Of a DNA stretch of 64,000 bases, positions 24,128 to 33,126 are shown piece by piece. Origin of the DNA: Microgenomates group bacterium GW2011_GWC1_46_15. Lineage in GTDB: Bacteria; Patescibacteria; Microgenomatia; UBA1400; UBA12028. Position 1 is the stretch's first letter. Each line of letters begins with the position of its first letter. The stretch covers positions 186,001-250,000 of the forward strand of contig LCLX01000001.1 of assembly GCA_001002285.1 (NCBI GenBank), read 5' to 3'. Below the pieces are notes generated by a model, which did not search any database, was not told where the DNA came from, and saw only the letters and a list, made by a program, of their open reading frames with translations. Made by a program: the position numbers and the translations under genes.

Positions 24128-25155
24128 GCGAGGAATCCTCCAAAGAGTAACACTGCTGCGATGATTGTATAGAATTTTTGCTCGCTATTCAATTGAAGCG
24201 CTAACATTCCAAGAAATGCAGTGGTGATCCAGTAGAATCCTGCGATTCTCCGTTTGCCCCATCCCATGTCAAGAAGACGGTGGTGGAGATGCCCGCGGTC
24301 GCCCCACACCGGCGAGTGGCCTTTCATGATGCGGCGCAGAATGACAAACACCGCGTCAATCGTTGGAATGGCTAAAACTAACAATGCAGTTGCAACTTTT
24401 GCACCGGATAAAATGGATAAGACGGCGAGGAAGTAGCCGGCTAGTGAGCCTGCCCCGTACCCAGCCATAATTTTTTGCGGATACATGTTCCATACTAAGA
24501 ATCCCAAGAACGCGCCGGATACAATAAGTGCCAGTGTGGTAACACTCGTTTGTGCGGGATCGGTAGAGAAGCGGAGCGATAGTACACCGATCACAAACGC
24601 GGCAATACCAACAAATCCAGGCATCTGCCCATCAATACCCTTCGACCAGTTCACGATGTTCATGTTCCACACAATCCAAAGAACAGCAAAAAAATCAGCA
24701 AGCAGCCAAATGGCGTGGGAAGATCCGAATGCTTGAAATATAAGCCGCGGTTGGTCCAACGCAATAACACCAGGGCCAAGCGGATTACTGACGTATGCGA
24801 TACCAATACCGGAACCCACAACGGCAAGTGCGGCGCAAATGGTAAGTATAAGCCGCAAGTATGGATTGAGATCAAAAAGATCGTCAAAAAAACCAACAAG
24901 CGCAAGAATGATAGCACCAATAAAAATACCAATGAAATGTTTATCAATCGGCATAAACATCAAACTCGCCACCAACGTTGCCAAGAAAATAATAATACCG
25001 CCGCCACGCGGGACAGGTTTTGTGTGAACTACTTTTGGATGCGAACTTTTTTTAGGATCGTCAATCCACCGGAACTTTTTATAGAGCGCGATAACAATTG
25101 GGGTCACGCAGAGCGCGGTTATAAAACTGACAAGTAACGCGGAAATATTGAGCAT
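24073..25155 (-). CDS. MraY/WecA-family polyprenyl-phosphate glycosyl-1-phosphate transferase
   Basis: 360 residues with about ten membrane segments. Loads a sugar-1-phosphate from a UDP-sugar onto polyprenyl phosphate, starting a lipid-linked glycan. Motifs: HTKPVPRGGGIIIF, GFFDDLFDLNP (Asp-rich metal site), NMNIVNWSKGIDG and the GDRGHLHHRLLDMG histidine loop, which points to the WecA/TagO branch rather than MraY. The end overlaps the UbiA-like gene by 55 nt. It belongs to the envelope glycan cluster at 23198-28568. Confidence 0.93.
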   Translation of the reverse strand: MLNISALLVSFITALCVTPIVIALYKKFRWIDDPKKSSHPKVVHTKPVPRGGGIIIFLATLVASLMFMPIDKHFIGIFIGAIILALVGFFDDLFDLNPYLRLILTICAALAVVGSGIGIAYVSNPLGPGVIALDQPRLIFQAFGSSHAIWLLADFFAVLWIVWNMNIVNWSKGIDGQMPGFVGIAAFVIGVLSLRFSTDPAQTSVTTLALIVSGAFLGFLVWNMYPQKIMAGYGAGSLAGYFLAVLSILSGAKVATALLVLAIPTIDAVFVILRRIMKGHSPVWGDRGHLHHRLLDMGWGKRRIAGFYWITTAFLGMLALQLNSEQKFYTIIAAVLLFGGFLAWITLFFSSSKRLVQDSG

Positions 25156-25176
25156 ACGTTTATTTTTTAACCTTTT

Positions 25177-25503
25177 CTATCCTACGACGACTACAATGCG
25201 GATGCACGCAATGTACACCAATACAATGGTAAGAAGTGTTGCAATGTTAAGAATCGAGAGAAGGAACTCTTGCCCGCGGATTCTTCGCGCAATCTGTGAT
25301 TGAAAAAACGCGACTCCACCAGCAAATAATGGAAAGATAAAAATATATTGACTTTTTACAATGAAGTCTTGTGTCCGCGCGAGTGTGTAAAACAACGGAA
25401 TCTCCGGCGGAAGAAAAAAGAAGTACGCGATTGTTACGATGAAAAACAACATGCCCACCAATAGAAAGGAGGCAGTTGGAGTAAAAAGAGCACGTTGCGG
25501 CAT
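25177..25503 (-). CDS. Small membrane protein, unknown
   Basis: 108 residues with three hydrophobic segments (about 10-30, 50-68 and 82-105). A short PPEIPLFYTLARTQD external stretch follows the first helix, a layout seen in small DUF1648-like membrane proteins, but that link is weak. The gene is placed between the GT39-like and WecA-like genes with short gaps on the same strand, so it is probably co-transcribed and may assist glycan assembly. No catalytic motif seen. Confidence 0.6.
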   Translation of the reverse strand: MPQRALFTPTASFLLVGMLFFIVTIAYFFFLPPEIPLFYTLARTQDFIVKSQYIFIFPLFAGGVAFFQSQIARRIRGQEFLLSILNIATLLTIVLVYIACIRIVVVVG

Positions 25504-25521
25504 ATATATTTCTAAGTCCGA

Positions 25522-27045
25522 TTATTTTGATCCGACTCTACGATACAGATTCATTGTGGGCAGTTGTTTCACAAGCACATATTGGCCATTCAGGTATGTA
25601 TAAAAATCAGGAAACTTTCCATCTTCATTGCGCATCACAACAATCACTTGTGGCGGATGCGCAACTAAACTATCCATCGTTTCTTGGTACGCGTTGAAGT
25701 CTTTAATGTGGAAAGACACAGTAAATCTTCCGGAGGGAACTCTGCGGGCAAGTGCGTACAGCATGGGATCGGTGCCCCATATAAAAAGTCTACTGTTAGA
25801 AGGGGTTGTTTGTTGGATGTACGACGCGGCGGCATATGTATCGGCCATGAGCGGGTTGAACTGTTCGCGGTACTGTTCGATCGAGATATCGTGGCGGATA
25901 AACTGGAGGAATGTGGTGTAGTAGGAAAGCATAGGGTACTGTCCTGACTGGAAACCAACGAGAATGAGCACGAGTGGAAGAACACATAGCACAGGAACAA
26001 GTGATGATTCAATCGTAGATTTTACTTTTCCAAACCAAAACGCGAGCGCAAGCGCGAGTGGAGGAAATGTTTGAAGGAAGTAGTGCGGATACGGGCGTGA
26101 AGAAAGCAATGCGGAAAAGAGTGTTAATGCCATCCACGCGTACACAAACACTGCCTGCGGAGAAAGCTTTTTCCTTGCGAAAATTAAGAGTGCGATGATG
26201 GCAGCAAACGCAGACAATTTTCCCGGCATACTGAAAAGAAAAAGGAGAAAGGGATGAGAAAAGGGTGGAGAAAACTCAAAACTATACCGGAAGTTGTATA
26301 ACAAACCAAACGCGAGATAATCTCCCAACGCGTGTTTTGCGACGAAGTACGCAATACTGAGAAGAATCGGGATGGCAAAACCCATGGCAAGAATAATGGT
26401 TGCCTTTAAGAGCGCAGAAAGGACTTCCCACGATGGTTTGCGGAGATATAAAAAGAAAAAGAGAACTCCAACCGCCGCGGCATCAAATATCGCCGGGACT
26501 TTTGTAAGCGCGCCCAATGAAAAGAGGACTCCAACGCCAAAGAGCGGAACAACATCAAGAATACGTTTCTCTTTGTGGTGAAAAAAAGAGTGCCATAGTG
26601 ATGTTTGAGTAAGTAACGCAAGTCCGCCGAGCATAAATCCCATGACGAACAACTCTCCGTTCGCGATGTTGCCTTCAAAAAATGGTAATGCTGTGAGGAG
26701 TAGTAAGAAAAATGTTGCAAGATATGCCTGTTTTTTTGTCGTAAAAAAGCGTTCGGCAACGCGGTAAAAAAGCGCGAGCATGCAGGTTGTCCAGGTCATC
26801 AGCAAAAGCTTGAACCAAAACTGTGACGGCACCATTGCAAGAAGATAAATGATCGGTGTTTTATGATCAATAATGTCTTTGTACAGCGTAAGCCCATTGC
26901 GCAGTGCCAAACCAACCGTTAAATAAATGCCCTCGTCACCGTACCAATACGGTTCAAACAAATTTGGGATGCGGAGTAAAATATTGGCAACGAGAATGAA
27001 GAAAAGTGGTTCAATGCGGACAAGAAAATGAAATAATCGTTTCAC
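25522..27045 (-). CDS. GT39/ArnT-like membrane glycosyltransferase
   Basis: 507 residues from a GTG start, with 11-12 membrane segments and a soluble C-terminal tail of about 120 residues. The first external loop holds the acidic pair YGDEGIYLT, as in ArnT and PMT-like GT-C enzymes that use polyprenyl-phosphate sugars. DIIDHKTPIIYLL corresponds to the second conserved loop of this group. A TACAAT hexamer lies exactly 6 nt before the GTG, so a leaderless transcript is likely. Acceptor unknown. Confidence 0.82.
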   Translation of the reverse strand: MKRLFHFLVRIEPLFFILVANILLRIPNLFEPYWYGDEGIYLTVGLALRNGLTLYKDIIDHKTPIIYLLAMVPSQFWFKLLLMTWTTCMLALFYRVAERFFTTKKQAYLATFFLLLLTALPFFEGNIANGELFVMGFMLGGLALLTQTSLWHSFFHHKEKRILDVVPLFGVGVLFSLGALTKVPAIFDAAAVGVLFFFLYLRKPSWEVLSALLKATIILAMGFAIPILLSIAYFVAKHALGDYLAFGLLYNFRYSFEFSPPFSHPFLLFLFSMPGKLSAFAAIIALLIFARKKLSPQAVFVYAWMALTLFSALLSSRPYPHYFLQTFPPLALALAFWFGKVKSTIESSLVPVLCVLPLVLILVGFQSGQYPMLSYYTTFLQFIRHDISIEQYREQFNPLMADTYAAASYIQQTTPSNSRLFIWGTDPMLYALARRVPSGRFTVSFHIKDFNAYQETMDSLVAHPPQVIVVMRNEDGKFPDFYTYLNGQYVLVKQLPTMNLYRRVGSK

Positions 27046-27051
27046 CGAGTC

Positions 27052-27057
27052 ATTGTA
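27052..27057 (-). promoter_or_regulatory. -10 element, leaderless GTG start of the GT39-like gene
   Basis: TACAAT on the minus strand with 6 nt to the GTG at 27045. No TGN extension. Confidence 0.5.
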
Positions 27058-27068
27058 CTATAGAACTT

Positions 27069-28568
27069 CTATACTTTCTCAGTGACGCGGTACTCGATGT
27101 ATTTACCGAGCATCAAGCGGGTATGTGAATCAATACCTGGGAGTGCTGAGAAGAAAAATCCAATGATGGGAAGCAAAATATACTCAAATGGTTGAATAAG
27201 TACTTTAAGAAAAGAAACTTCTTTTGGCCGCGGTGGACGAGAACGTGCATCAATAACAAAAATAGTGAGGAGTGAAACAAGGCTCAGGGTTAAAATTGCG
27301 GAAGTAACTTGCGGGAGTGTTTTTCCAAGAATGGTTCGGCTGAACTGTTCATTGAGAAGCGTTGGAAATAGTGCGCCAAGCGTGATCGCAAACCAGTTCA
27401 CGGGCCAAAGGAAGTGATCTTCTACGGTCTTAAACACGCGGATTGTTTTATCCCAGAACGGAATGTTTTCAGCAAGAATCCATTGTTTGAGAATGTACGC
27501 ATCGTCACTCACACCCCAAGACCATCGTTTGATTTGCTCATACTGATTTTTCATTGTTGGCCAAAACCCATGTGATTCTGGGGCGTCTGCGTATACGGGA
27601 ATAAACATAGGAACAACCTCCAAATCGCCTTTTTTCGCAAAGTACGCTTTAAAGAACAGACGGTAGTCTTCCGGAATAACATCGGTATCCCAATACCCGA
27701 TCTCATCAATAAGTTTTAGTGATACTGAGTATGTGGAAAAATTAATAAGCCGGTCCTGCCGCATCAAAATAAACATTTGCATAACTGAGAACATTGAGGC
27801 GAGCACGCGCACAGGAGCAGGAACTTTCCAAATATTGTTGTAAAACATGATGGATGGTTGCCAAATACGGTTATATCGTTTGGGATCGTCAAGGAACTTA
27901 AACGTGAGCGCGCTAAAATAATTCGGATGGAACTGCGCATCGGCGTCTTGGCTGGAAATGGTCACGTAGTTGATATCAATTTTTTGCTGGTCCACGAGCT
28001 TATGTTTTGCCTCTTTTGCTCCCCAGCACATGTTTGATGATTTCCCTTTGACTTCACCCGCAATGTCGGGATGAAACGTACACCACAAATGACCAAACGT
28101 TTTTGCATAAAGTTTTTGAAGTGTTTTTGCTTTTTCTTTCCCCCCCTCTCCCTCGCGTTCTTCAAATGAAAGCATAATAGACATGTTTTCTAATGGAAAC
28201 GTTTGTTTTTTGAGGCTTTCGATGGTGCGCTGGAGTGTGGAAAGCGGTTCTTTATATGTTGGAATCACGACAATGTGGTGAATGCGTTTCCAGTCTGGGA
28301 ATTGTTGAAGATCTCCGAGCCAGTCAAAGTTCTGAGAGGCGCGGATGCGGAAGTGCGCAACGGTCGCGAGTACAGCCATACTGAGTGAGCGGTAAAGCCA
28401 ATACATATCGAAAAAAATGATGTAGTACGCGACAACTTCTGGCACAACAAGCGCGCCCCATACGGGAAAAAGAATGAGCCACCACGACGTGAACCCGGGA
28501 AGGATTTCCAGGAAGCGCTGTGTTTTGACGGGATAGCGGCGGACGATTCTGCGCAGGAACGGAAACAT
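27069..28568 (-). CDS. Membrane-bound family 2 glycosyltransferase (processive type)
   Basis: About 499 residues: two N-terminal membrane helices (about 25-70), a GT2 catalytic domain and three to four C-terminal helices. GT2 motifs are VVIPTYKEPL, SSQDADAQFHPNYF (metal-binding DxD), IPEDYRLFFK (general base ED) and QIKRWSWG, the Q-x-x-R-W motif of polysaccharide synthases such as cellulose and hyaluronan synthase. The start at 28568 (MFPFLRRIV) is preferred because an extended -10 (TGG-TACAAT) lies 8 nt before it; the upstream ATG at 28586 overlaps that element. It likely makes or extends an extracellular glycan. Confidence 0.87.
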   Translation of the reverse strand: MFPFLRRIVRRYPVKTQRFLEILPGFTSWWLILFPVWGALVVPEVVAYYIIFFDMYWLYRSLSMAVLATVAHFRIRASQNFDWLGDLQQFPDWKRIHHIVVIPTYKEPLSTLQRTIESLKKQTFPLENMSIMLSFEEREGEGGKEKAKTLQKLYAKTFGHLWCTFHPDIAGEVKGKSSNMCWGAKEAKHKLVDQQKIDINYVTISSQDADAQFHPNYFSALTFKFLDDPKRYNRIWQPSIMFYNNIWKVPAPVRVLASMFSVMQMFILMRQDRLINFSTYSVSLKLIDEIGYWDTDVIPEDYRLFFKAYFAKKGDLEVVPMFIPVYADAPESHGFWPTMKNQYEQIKRWSWGVSDDAYILKQWILAENIPFWDKTIRVFKTVEDHFLWPVNWFAITLGALFPTLLNEQFSRTILGKTLPQVTSAILTLSLVSLLTIFVIDARSRPPRPKEVSFLKVLIQPFEYILLPIIGFFFSALPGIDSHTRLMLGKYIEYRVTEKV

Positions 28569-28576
28569 ATCGGGGT

Positions 28577-28585
28577 ATTGTACCA
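28577..28585 (-). promoter_or_regulatory. Extended -10 element of the GT2 gene
   Basis: TGG-TACAAT on the minus strand, 8 nt before the ATG at 28568. Confidence 0.55.
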
Positions 28586-28614
28586 TGAAAAAGGAGGTAT
28601 TACTTGAGGAAAAG

Positions 28615-29424
28615 TTACGTCGTTTGTAGATTAAAAAACCGCATACTATTTTCGCTTATCATTTTTTCAAATATATCTTTCTCCATCGAAAGAAAATCTG
28701 CAAGAAATGCCGATGTTTCTGCGATATACGCAGGTTCATTGATATTTCCTCGCTTAGATTGTGGAGCGAGAAAAGGCGCGTCGGTTTCGATAAGGAGACG
28801 GTCATGCGGGGTATGGCGTGCCAACTCGCGGATACCATCTGCGTTTTTATATGTCACATTTCCAGCAAAACTGATAGAGAACCCAAGTTCTAATGCTTTG
28901 TTGAGATATTCTATTGAGCCGGACATGCAGTGCAGAACAGCGCGGGGTGTTTTTCCATCGCTTTTTGAAAAATGATTGAGAACATCAAGGACATCATCGT
29001 ATGCATCTCTGCAGTGAATAATCAGCGGTAAATCGTATGTTTTTGCTAATGTAATATGCTCACCAAACAATAGTTTTTGTCTATGCTTTTCCTGTTCGGC
29101 GTTTTGGTCTTTTGGAACATGAAAATAATCGAGTCCACATTCACCAATTGCCACAAGCGAATCTTTATGGTGTTCAATGAGCGCGCGGAGCTGTTGGATT
29201 TCAGTGTGTGTAGACGAAGCCGGGGTGTCGGTTGGATGGTAGCCAACCGCGCAAAACAAATTTGGATCCTGGTGCGCAACTTCAATCGCGCGCGCGTTAC
29301 TTTGCGCATCTGTTCCAATCACAATGCTTTTGGAAACGCCGGCAGCCTGTGCCTCTTTCCAATATCTCTTCCAATCTGCATACAATGGGTCAAGATTGTA
29401 ATGGATGTGCGTATCAATAATCAT
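28615..29424 (-). CDS. TatD-family metal-dependent DNase/hydrolase
   Basis: About 269 residues. The start is the ATG at 29424 (MIIDTHIHYNLDPLYADW), which overlaps the metG stop as ATGA. TatD-family motifs are complete: IDTHIH metal ligands, GYHPTD, IGECGLDYFH, LPLIIHCRDAYDDVLDVL, HCMSGS and LLIETDAPFLAP. TatD enzymes are 3'-5' exonucleases and are often encoded next to metG, as here. The role is probably DNA repair or turnover of damaged nucleic acids. Confidence 0.93.
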   Translation of the reverse strand: MIIDTHIHYNLDPLYADWKRYWKEAQAAGVSKSIVIGTDAQSNARAIEVAHQDPNLFCAVGYHPTDTPASSTHTEIQQLRALIEHHKDSLVAIGECGLDYFHVPKDQNAEQEKHRQKLLFGEHITLAKTYDLPLIIHCRDAYDDVLDVLNHFSKSDGKTPRAVLHCMSGSIEYLNKALELGFSISFAGNVTYKNADGIRELARHTPHDRLLIETDAPFLAPQSKRGNINEPAYIAETSAFLADFLSMEKDIFEKMISENSMRFFNLQTT

Positions 29425-30842
29425 GCCGAAAGCCTTGGAAAAAGCGGCGCGGGTTGTGTGATGGTTTTTTCCGTAAAGATACTCAACATGCGTTTGGCAG
29501 TTTCTGGCAAAAATGGTTGGAGGTCGTATCCTACCGCAATTACTCCAGCGACAAGCTCGTTGAGTGTCTTGAGACGATCGTCGCCTTTTTTCTCCCAAAC
29601 TTTTTCATCGCTGATGCGTTTGTTAAGCGCAGAAATACGGTTCCATATATCGTCAAGCGCCCCTCTCAGCGCAAATCGGTTGATAGCCTGAGATACCGCG
29701 GGGGAGAATGTTTTTACGTTTGTCGCAGCAATACTGGAGCCTTCGCACAACTTTGCCAACCGCGATACTAAGTTTCCTAGTTCATTTGCCAGCGCGGAAC
29801 TATACATCTCGCCAACGCGGTCAATGCTAATATCGCCGTCCTCGGTTGTTGGAATCTCGCGGAGCACATAGTAACGAACGGGTTCAACGCCGTATTTTTC
29901 AATGATTTCGATGGGGTCAATCACGTTCCCGAGTGTTTTACTCATCTTTTGACCGTTCACCGTAATATAGCCGTGCGAGTAAATGCGTTTTGGAAGTGGT
30001 AGTTTTGCAGACAAGAGCATAGCCGGCCAGTACACCGCGTGAAAACGGATAATGCCTTTGCCGATCAAATGGACATCGGCTGGCCACCATTTTTTATATT
30101 TCTGCTCATCAATACCGAAACCAACACCGCTTTGATAGACGTTGAGCGCGTCAAACCACACATACATCATTTGTGTCGAATCACCCGGAACTTCAACACC
30201 CCAATTATGCGCACGCTCTTTAGAACGCGAAATACTAATGTCCCGCACATCACCCTGTAAAAAGCGGACTACCTCGTTTTTTTGTTTTTCCGGAATGATT
30301 TCAAGCTCACCCGATTCAATCAGCTGTAAAATCTTTTCTTTATACGATGATAACTTGAAAAAATAATTTTCCTCGCCAACCTTTTCCAATTTTTTTCCTG
30401 GATGTTCAAAACACTCACCATTTTTATTGAGTTCATCTGGTGTATAGAACGCCTCGCATCCCACACAGTACAGCCCTTCGTACGTTTTTTTGTAGATATC
30501 ACCGTTTTTTGCGCACAGTTTCCACAATTCTTGGCTGGAAACGTGGTGTTTTTCACTACTCGACCGCTGAAATACATCGAACTGTACAGAGAGTTTTTCA
30601 GCAAGCTCAACAAACTCATCGGCATGCAATGTGCAAAATGCCCGCACTTCCTGCCCTGCTTTTTCCGCGGCCTGTACGTTTTTTAGTGCGTTTTCATCAG
30701 AGCCAGTGAGATACATCGTTTCATCGCCAGCCAAACGGTGGTACCGCGCGATCACGTCACCCTGCACAAACTCAAGCGCGTGCCCAATATGCGGCTTCGC
30801 GTTTACGTACGGAATGGCGGCGGTAATATAAAACTTCGTCAT
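29421..30842 (-). CDS. metG: Methionyl-tRNA synthetase
   Basis: 473 residues. Class I synthetase with PHIGHALEF (HIGH, 17-21) and KMSKTLGN (KMSKS, about 300). The connective peptide has a CVGCEAF knuckle plus a further cysteine in NGECFEHPGKK, probably one zinc site. The C-terminal anticodon-binding helical domain is present but there is no EMAP/Trbp tail, so it is the compact monomeric form. A TACAAT lies 7 nt upstream of the ATG (30850-30855) with no Shine-Dalgarno site. tatD follows with a 4-nt overlap. Confidence 0.97.
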   Translation of the reverse strand: MTKFYITAAIPYVNAKPHIGHALEFVQGDVIARYHRLAGDETMYLTGSDENALKNVQAAEKAGQEVRAFCTLHADEFVELAEKLSVQFDVFQRSSSEKHHVSSQELWKLCAKNGDIYKKTYEGLYCVGCEAFYTPDELNKNGECFEHPGKKLEKVGEENYFFKLSSYKEKILQLIESGELEIIPEKQKNEVVRFLQGDVRDISISRSKERAHNWGVEVPGDSTQMMYVWFDALNVYQSGVGFGIDEQKYKKWWPADVHLIGKGIIRFHAVYWPAMLLSAKLPLPKRIYSHGYITVNGQKMSKTLGNVIDPIEIIEKYGVEPVRYYVLREIPTTEDGDISIDRVGEMYSSALANELGNLVSRLAKLCEGSSIAATNVKTFSPAVSQAINRFALRGALDDIWNRISALNKRISDEKVWEKKGDDRLKTLNELVAGVIAVGYDLQPFLPETAKRMLSIFTEKTITQPAPLFPRLSA

Positions 30843-30849
30843 AACAGGT

Positions 30850-30855
30850 ATTGTA
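30850..30855 (-). promoter_or_regulatory. -10 element of metG
   Basis: TACAAT on the minus strand, 7 nt before the ATG at 30842. Preceded by CGG rather than TGN. Confidence 0.45.
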
Positions 30856-30860
30856 CCGCA

Positions 30861-31238
30861 TTATTTTTTAGATTTTGGTGAGGGTTTTGCAAACATGCGT
30901 AAAAATTTCTTACTCATTGAACTTGCCCACTTATCCACTTTCATCTTTTGAAGTGCAAGTTTCATTCCTTTTGCATTTGTTTTTTCTGCAACAGTAGCAA
31001 TGGTGGCGCTGGAAACGTGAAGAATTTTCCCAATCTCTGTGTAGTTTTTTCCATCATTTAAAAACGCTGCTATAGCAAGTCTTTTTGTAAGCATATCCAT
31101 TTCTCCGCGGCCCAAAAAATCCTCAAGAAAAACGCGCGACTCTTTCACTGTAGAAAGATCGGCGATCACTTGAAAAAAAGAGCGGTGAAGCTCCTCTTCA
31201 AACACACTCTGCAGTTTTTGCGAAGACATTTTTGGCAT
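30861..31238 (-). CDS. TrpR/YerC-like DNA-binding protein
   Basis: 125 residues. Helical protein with FLEDFLGRGEMDMLTKRLAIAAFLNDGKNYTEIGKILHVSSATIATVAE, the layout of the TrpR-related YerC/YecD family: a core helix pair followed by a helix-turn-helix. A basic tail (FAKPSPKSKK) follows. In Bacillus relatives this family has no proven ligand. An extended -10 (TGC-TATTGT) lies about 30 nt upstream. It sits directly upstream of metG on the same strand; a regulatory link to methionine or translation is only a guess. Confidence 0.8.
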   Translation of the reverse strand: MPKMSSQKLQSVFEEELHRSFFQVIADLSTVKESRVFLEDFLGRGEMDMLTKRLAIAAFLNDGKNYTEIGKILHVSSATIATVAEKTNAKGMKLALQKMKVDKWASSMSKKFLRMFAKPSPKSKK

Positions 31239-31279
31239 ATATATTCCAGGGCAAACGGGATGTTCAGTACAATAGCAAG

Positions 31280-31624
31280 CTATTGTTTAGCAGTCAAGAG
31301 CAATTCAAATGATAAAAGTGTTAAAAGCAGAATAACGATGTTTAATGCGCTGATCATATGCAGAAAAGAGAACAAAATCAGGATGGTAAGACCAATGGCG
31401 AGCAACAATCCTCTTCTCATATTTAAGAAGAGGTAACTCAGTAAAAAACACGCGGAAAGAAAAATAAGGAGAAATATAATGGCATATGAGTTTTCCGGTG
31501 GAATGGTGCGAATAATGGATGGATCAACAAAAAAGAAAATTTCGAGAAGGATGAAGAGGAAGAAAACTCCGATGCCAAGAGTGGGAATGGTGTTGAGATA
31601 TGTTTTTTTTGTCACTCTGGTCAT
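31280..31624 (-). CDS. Small polytopic membrane protein, unknown
   Basis: 114 residues with four hydrophobic helices (about 15-35, 45-65, 72-90 and 93-110) and almost no soluble parts. No motif is recognised. The ATG at 31624 is preceded by a modest Shine-Dalgarno-like AGTAGGATAG. It is divergent from rmuC, the two start codons being 35 nt apart with overlapping -10 elements. Confidence 0.55.
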   Translation of the reverse strand: MTRVTKKTYLNTIPTLGIGVFFLFILLEIFFFVDPSIIRTIPPENSYAIIFLLIFLSACFLLSYLFLNMRRGLLLAIGLTILILFSFLHMISALNIVILLLTLLSFELLLTAKQ

Positions 31625-31643
31625 TCTATCCTACTCCGCGCTT

Positions 31644-31652
31644 TGATAGAAT
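31644..31652 (+). promoter_or_regulatory. Extended -10 element, leaderless start of rmuC
   Basis: TGA-TAGAAT followed by exactly 6 nt and the ATG at 31659. Confidence 0.65.
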
Positions 31653-31658
31653 AACCAC

Positions 31659-32711
31659 ATGACAGATTTACTCGTCATTCTTCTTTCGCTCGCCGCGCTT
31701 GTGGCTTTTTTTGCGTGGTACCTCAACAAGAAATTTTCCGAAATGACTGTAAAAAAGGAAGACACCACATTGGTTGAGTGGATCAAGGCAACGCAGGAAG
31801 ATATTAAAAATCTTCAGCAAACGCTGCACGACTCGATGCAAAAATCCAATCAGAACATGACCGTAACGCTTCAGCAGAACACAAAGGACATTCATGACCG
31901 TTTGACGCGGGCGGCGGAAGTCATCGGCGAACTTAAAAGAGAGGCAGGAGCGTTCAGTGAAGTCGGCCGTTCTATGAAAGAACTGCAGGAGTTTTTGAAG
32001 TCCCCTAAACTGCGTGGAAACATTGGTGAGCGTGTACTCAATGATCTCATTGGGCAGATGTTTCCAAAACAGAGCTTTTTTATTCAGTATAAGTTTCGGT
32101 CAGGAAATACGGTTGATGCGGCAATCAAAACAGATGCCGGGATTCTTCCGATTGATTCGAAGTTTCCCATGGAGAACTTCCAAAAAATGGCAAAAGAAGA
32201 AACGGAGAAGGGTCGCGATCTTGCTCGTAAGGAATTTATTCGTAATGTACGGAGTCATATTGACGCAATCTCTTCAAAATACATTTTGCCGGAAGAAGGA
32301 ACGATGGATTTTGCATTGATGTATGTGCCTTCCGAGTCGGTGTACTACGAAATCGTCAACATGAATGACGTGATGGAGTACGCCCGCATCCAACGGGTAT
32401 ATATCGTTTCGCCATCAACGCTCTACGCGCATCTGCAAACAATTTTGCTCTCGTTTGAAGGAAAAAATCTTGAACAAAAAAGCCGTGAGGTGCTTCGGTT
32501 ATTGCACGCGGTGAAAAAAGACTATGGAAAAGCGCTCACGCAGTTTGCGGTTCTTGGGAAACACGTAACGAATGCATACAACAGTGTTTCAACGGTTTCC
32601 GGTGCGTTTTCCCAGCTTGGCCAAAAGCTAGAAAGTACGGATAGACTTGAAGATGGAAAAGAAAAATCCCGGACATTGCTACAAGCAAGCGAGAGTGTGG
32701 AAGAGGAATAA
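31659..32711 (+). CDS. rmuC: DNA recombination protein RmuC
   Basis: 350 residues. An N-terminal membrane anchor (LLVILLSLAALVAFFAWYL) is followed by a coiled coil (about 40-110) and the RmuC nuclease-like domain: KSPKLRGNIGERVLNDLIGQMFP, QYKFRSGNTVDAAIKTDAGILPIDSKFPMENF (the PD-(D/E)XK core), and DFALMYVPSESVYYEI. RmuC limits rearrangements at DNA repeats and is membrane tethered. The C-terminus ends in a helical, charged tail. Starts with a leaderless-type promoter and is separated by 7 nt from the convergent gene. Confidence 0.93.
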   Translation: MTDLLVILLSLAALVAFFAWYLNKKFSEMTVKKEDTTLVEWIKATQEDIKNLQQTLHDSMQKSNQNMTVTLQQNTKDIHDRLTRAAEVIGELKREAGAFSEVGRSMKELQEFLKSPKLRGNIGERVLNDLIGQMFPKQSFFIQYKFRSGNTVDAAIKTDAGILPIDSKFPMENFQKMAKEETEKGRDLARKEFIRNVRSHIDAISSKYILPEEGTMDFALMYVPSESVYYEIVNMNDVMEYARIQRVYIVSPSTLYAHLQTILLSFEGKNLEQKSREVLRLLHAVKKDYGKALTQFAVLGKHVTNAYNSVSTVSGAFSQLGQKLESTDRLEDGKEKSRTLLQASESVEEE

Positions 32712-32718
32712 TTTTTCA

Positions 32719-33126
32719 CTACTGTTTTGGTTGAATATAGAGTTCAAAGTTGACCGGAGGGAACGGCAAGTCGTTCGTACGTGGATCCGCGCGCAACACG
32801 TCTTCATGTAAAAGATTGAGCGTTTTTTGCATCGCGGATTGTGATGCGGTTTGTTGTTCCGTAACCGGCGTGGGAGTTGGCTGGACAGAAATAGGTAATT
32901 GTTTTTTCATTGTCAGAAGCGCTAAAACAAATACTAGCAAAAATATACCAACCGATACTCCGATCATAACGAGGCGGATATTTTTTTTCTTAGGAAGTTG
33001 TGTGCCCCCATTGGCCGTGCGCAACGAATCAAACAACGGCTGCTCTTCTGCAAACGTTGTCTGCTCATCCATTACGGGAACGTCAAGTTGTTTTTCATCT
33101 GGTTGTAGAATAGGTTCTTGGTTCAT
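32719..33126 (-). CDS. Single-pass membrane protein, unknown
   Basis: 135 residues: an acidic cytoplasmic N-terminus of about 48 residues, a basic stretch KKKNIRL, one membrane helix (about 52-72) and an external Pro/Thr-rich tail. Its ATG overlaps the stop of the upstream gene (ATGA), so it is translationally coupled to the secreted coiled-coil protein at 33123. Together they look like a membrane-anchored surface pair. No known domain. Confidence 0.6.
   Translation of the reverse strand: MNQEPILQPDEKQLDVPVMDEQTTFAEEQPLFDSLRTANGGTQLPKKKNIRLVMIGVSVGIFLLVFVLALLTMKKQLPISVQPTPTPVTEQQTASQSAMQKTLNLLHEDVLRADPRTNDLPFPPVNFELYIQPKQ

Noticed and set aside
29425..29598. 58-residue N-terminal extension of TatD
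   Set aside because: It lies inside metG in another frame; the TatD family begins at MIIDTHIH, which overlaps the metG stop by ATGA.
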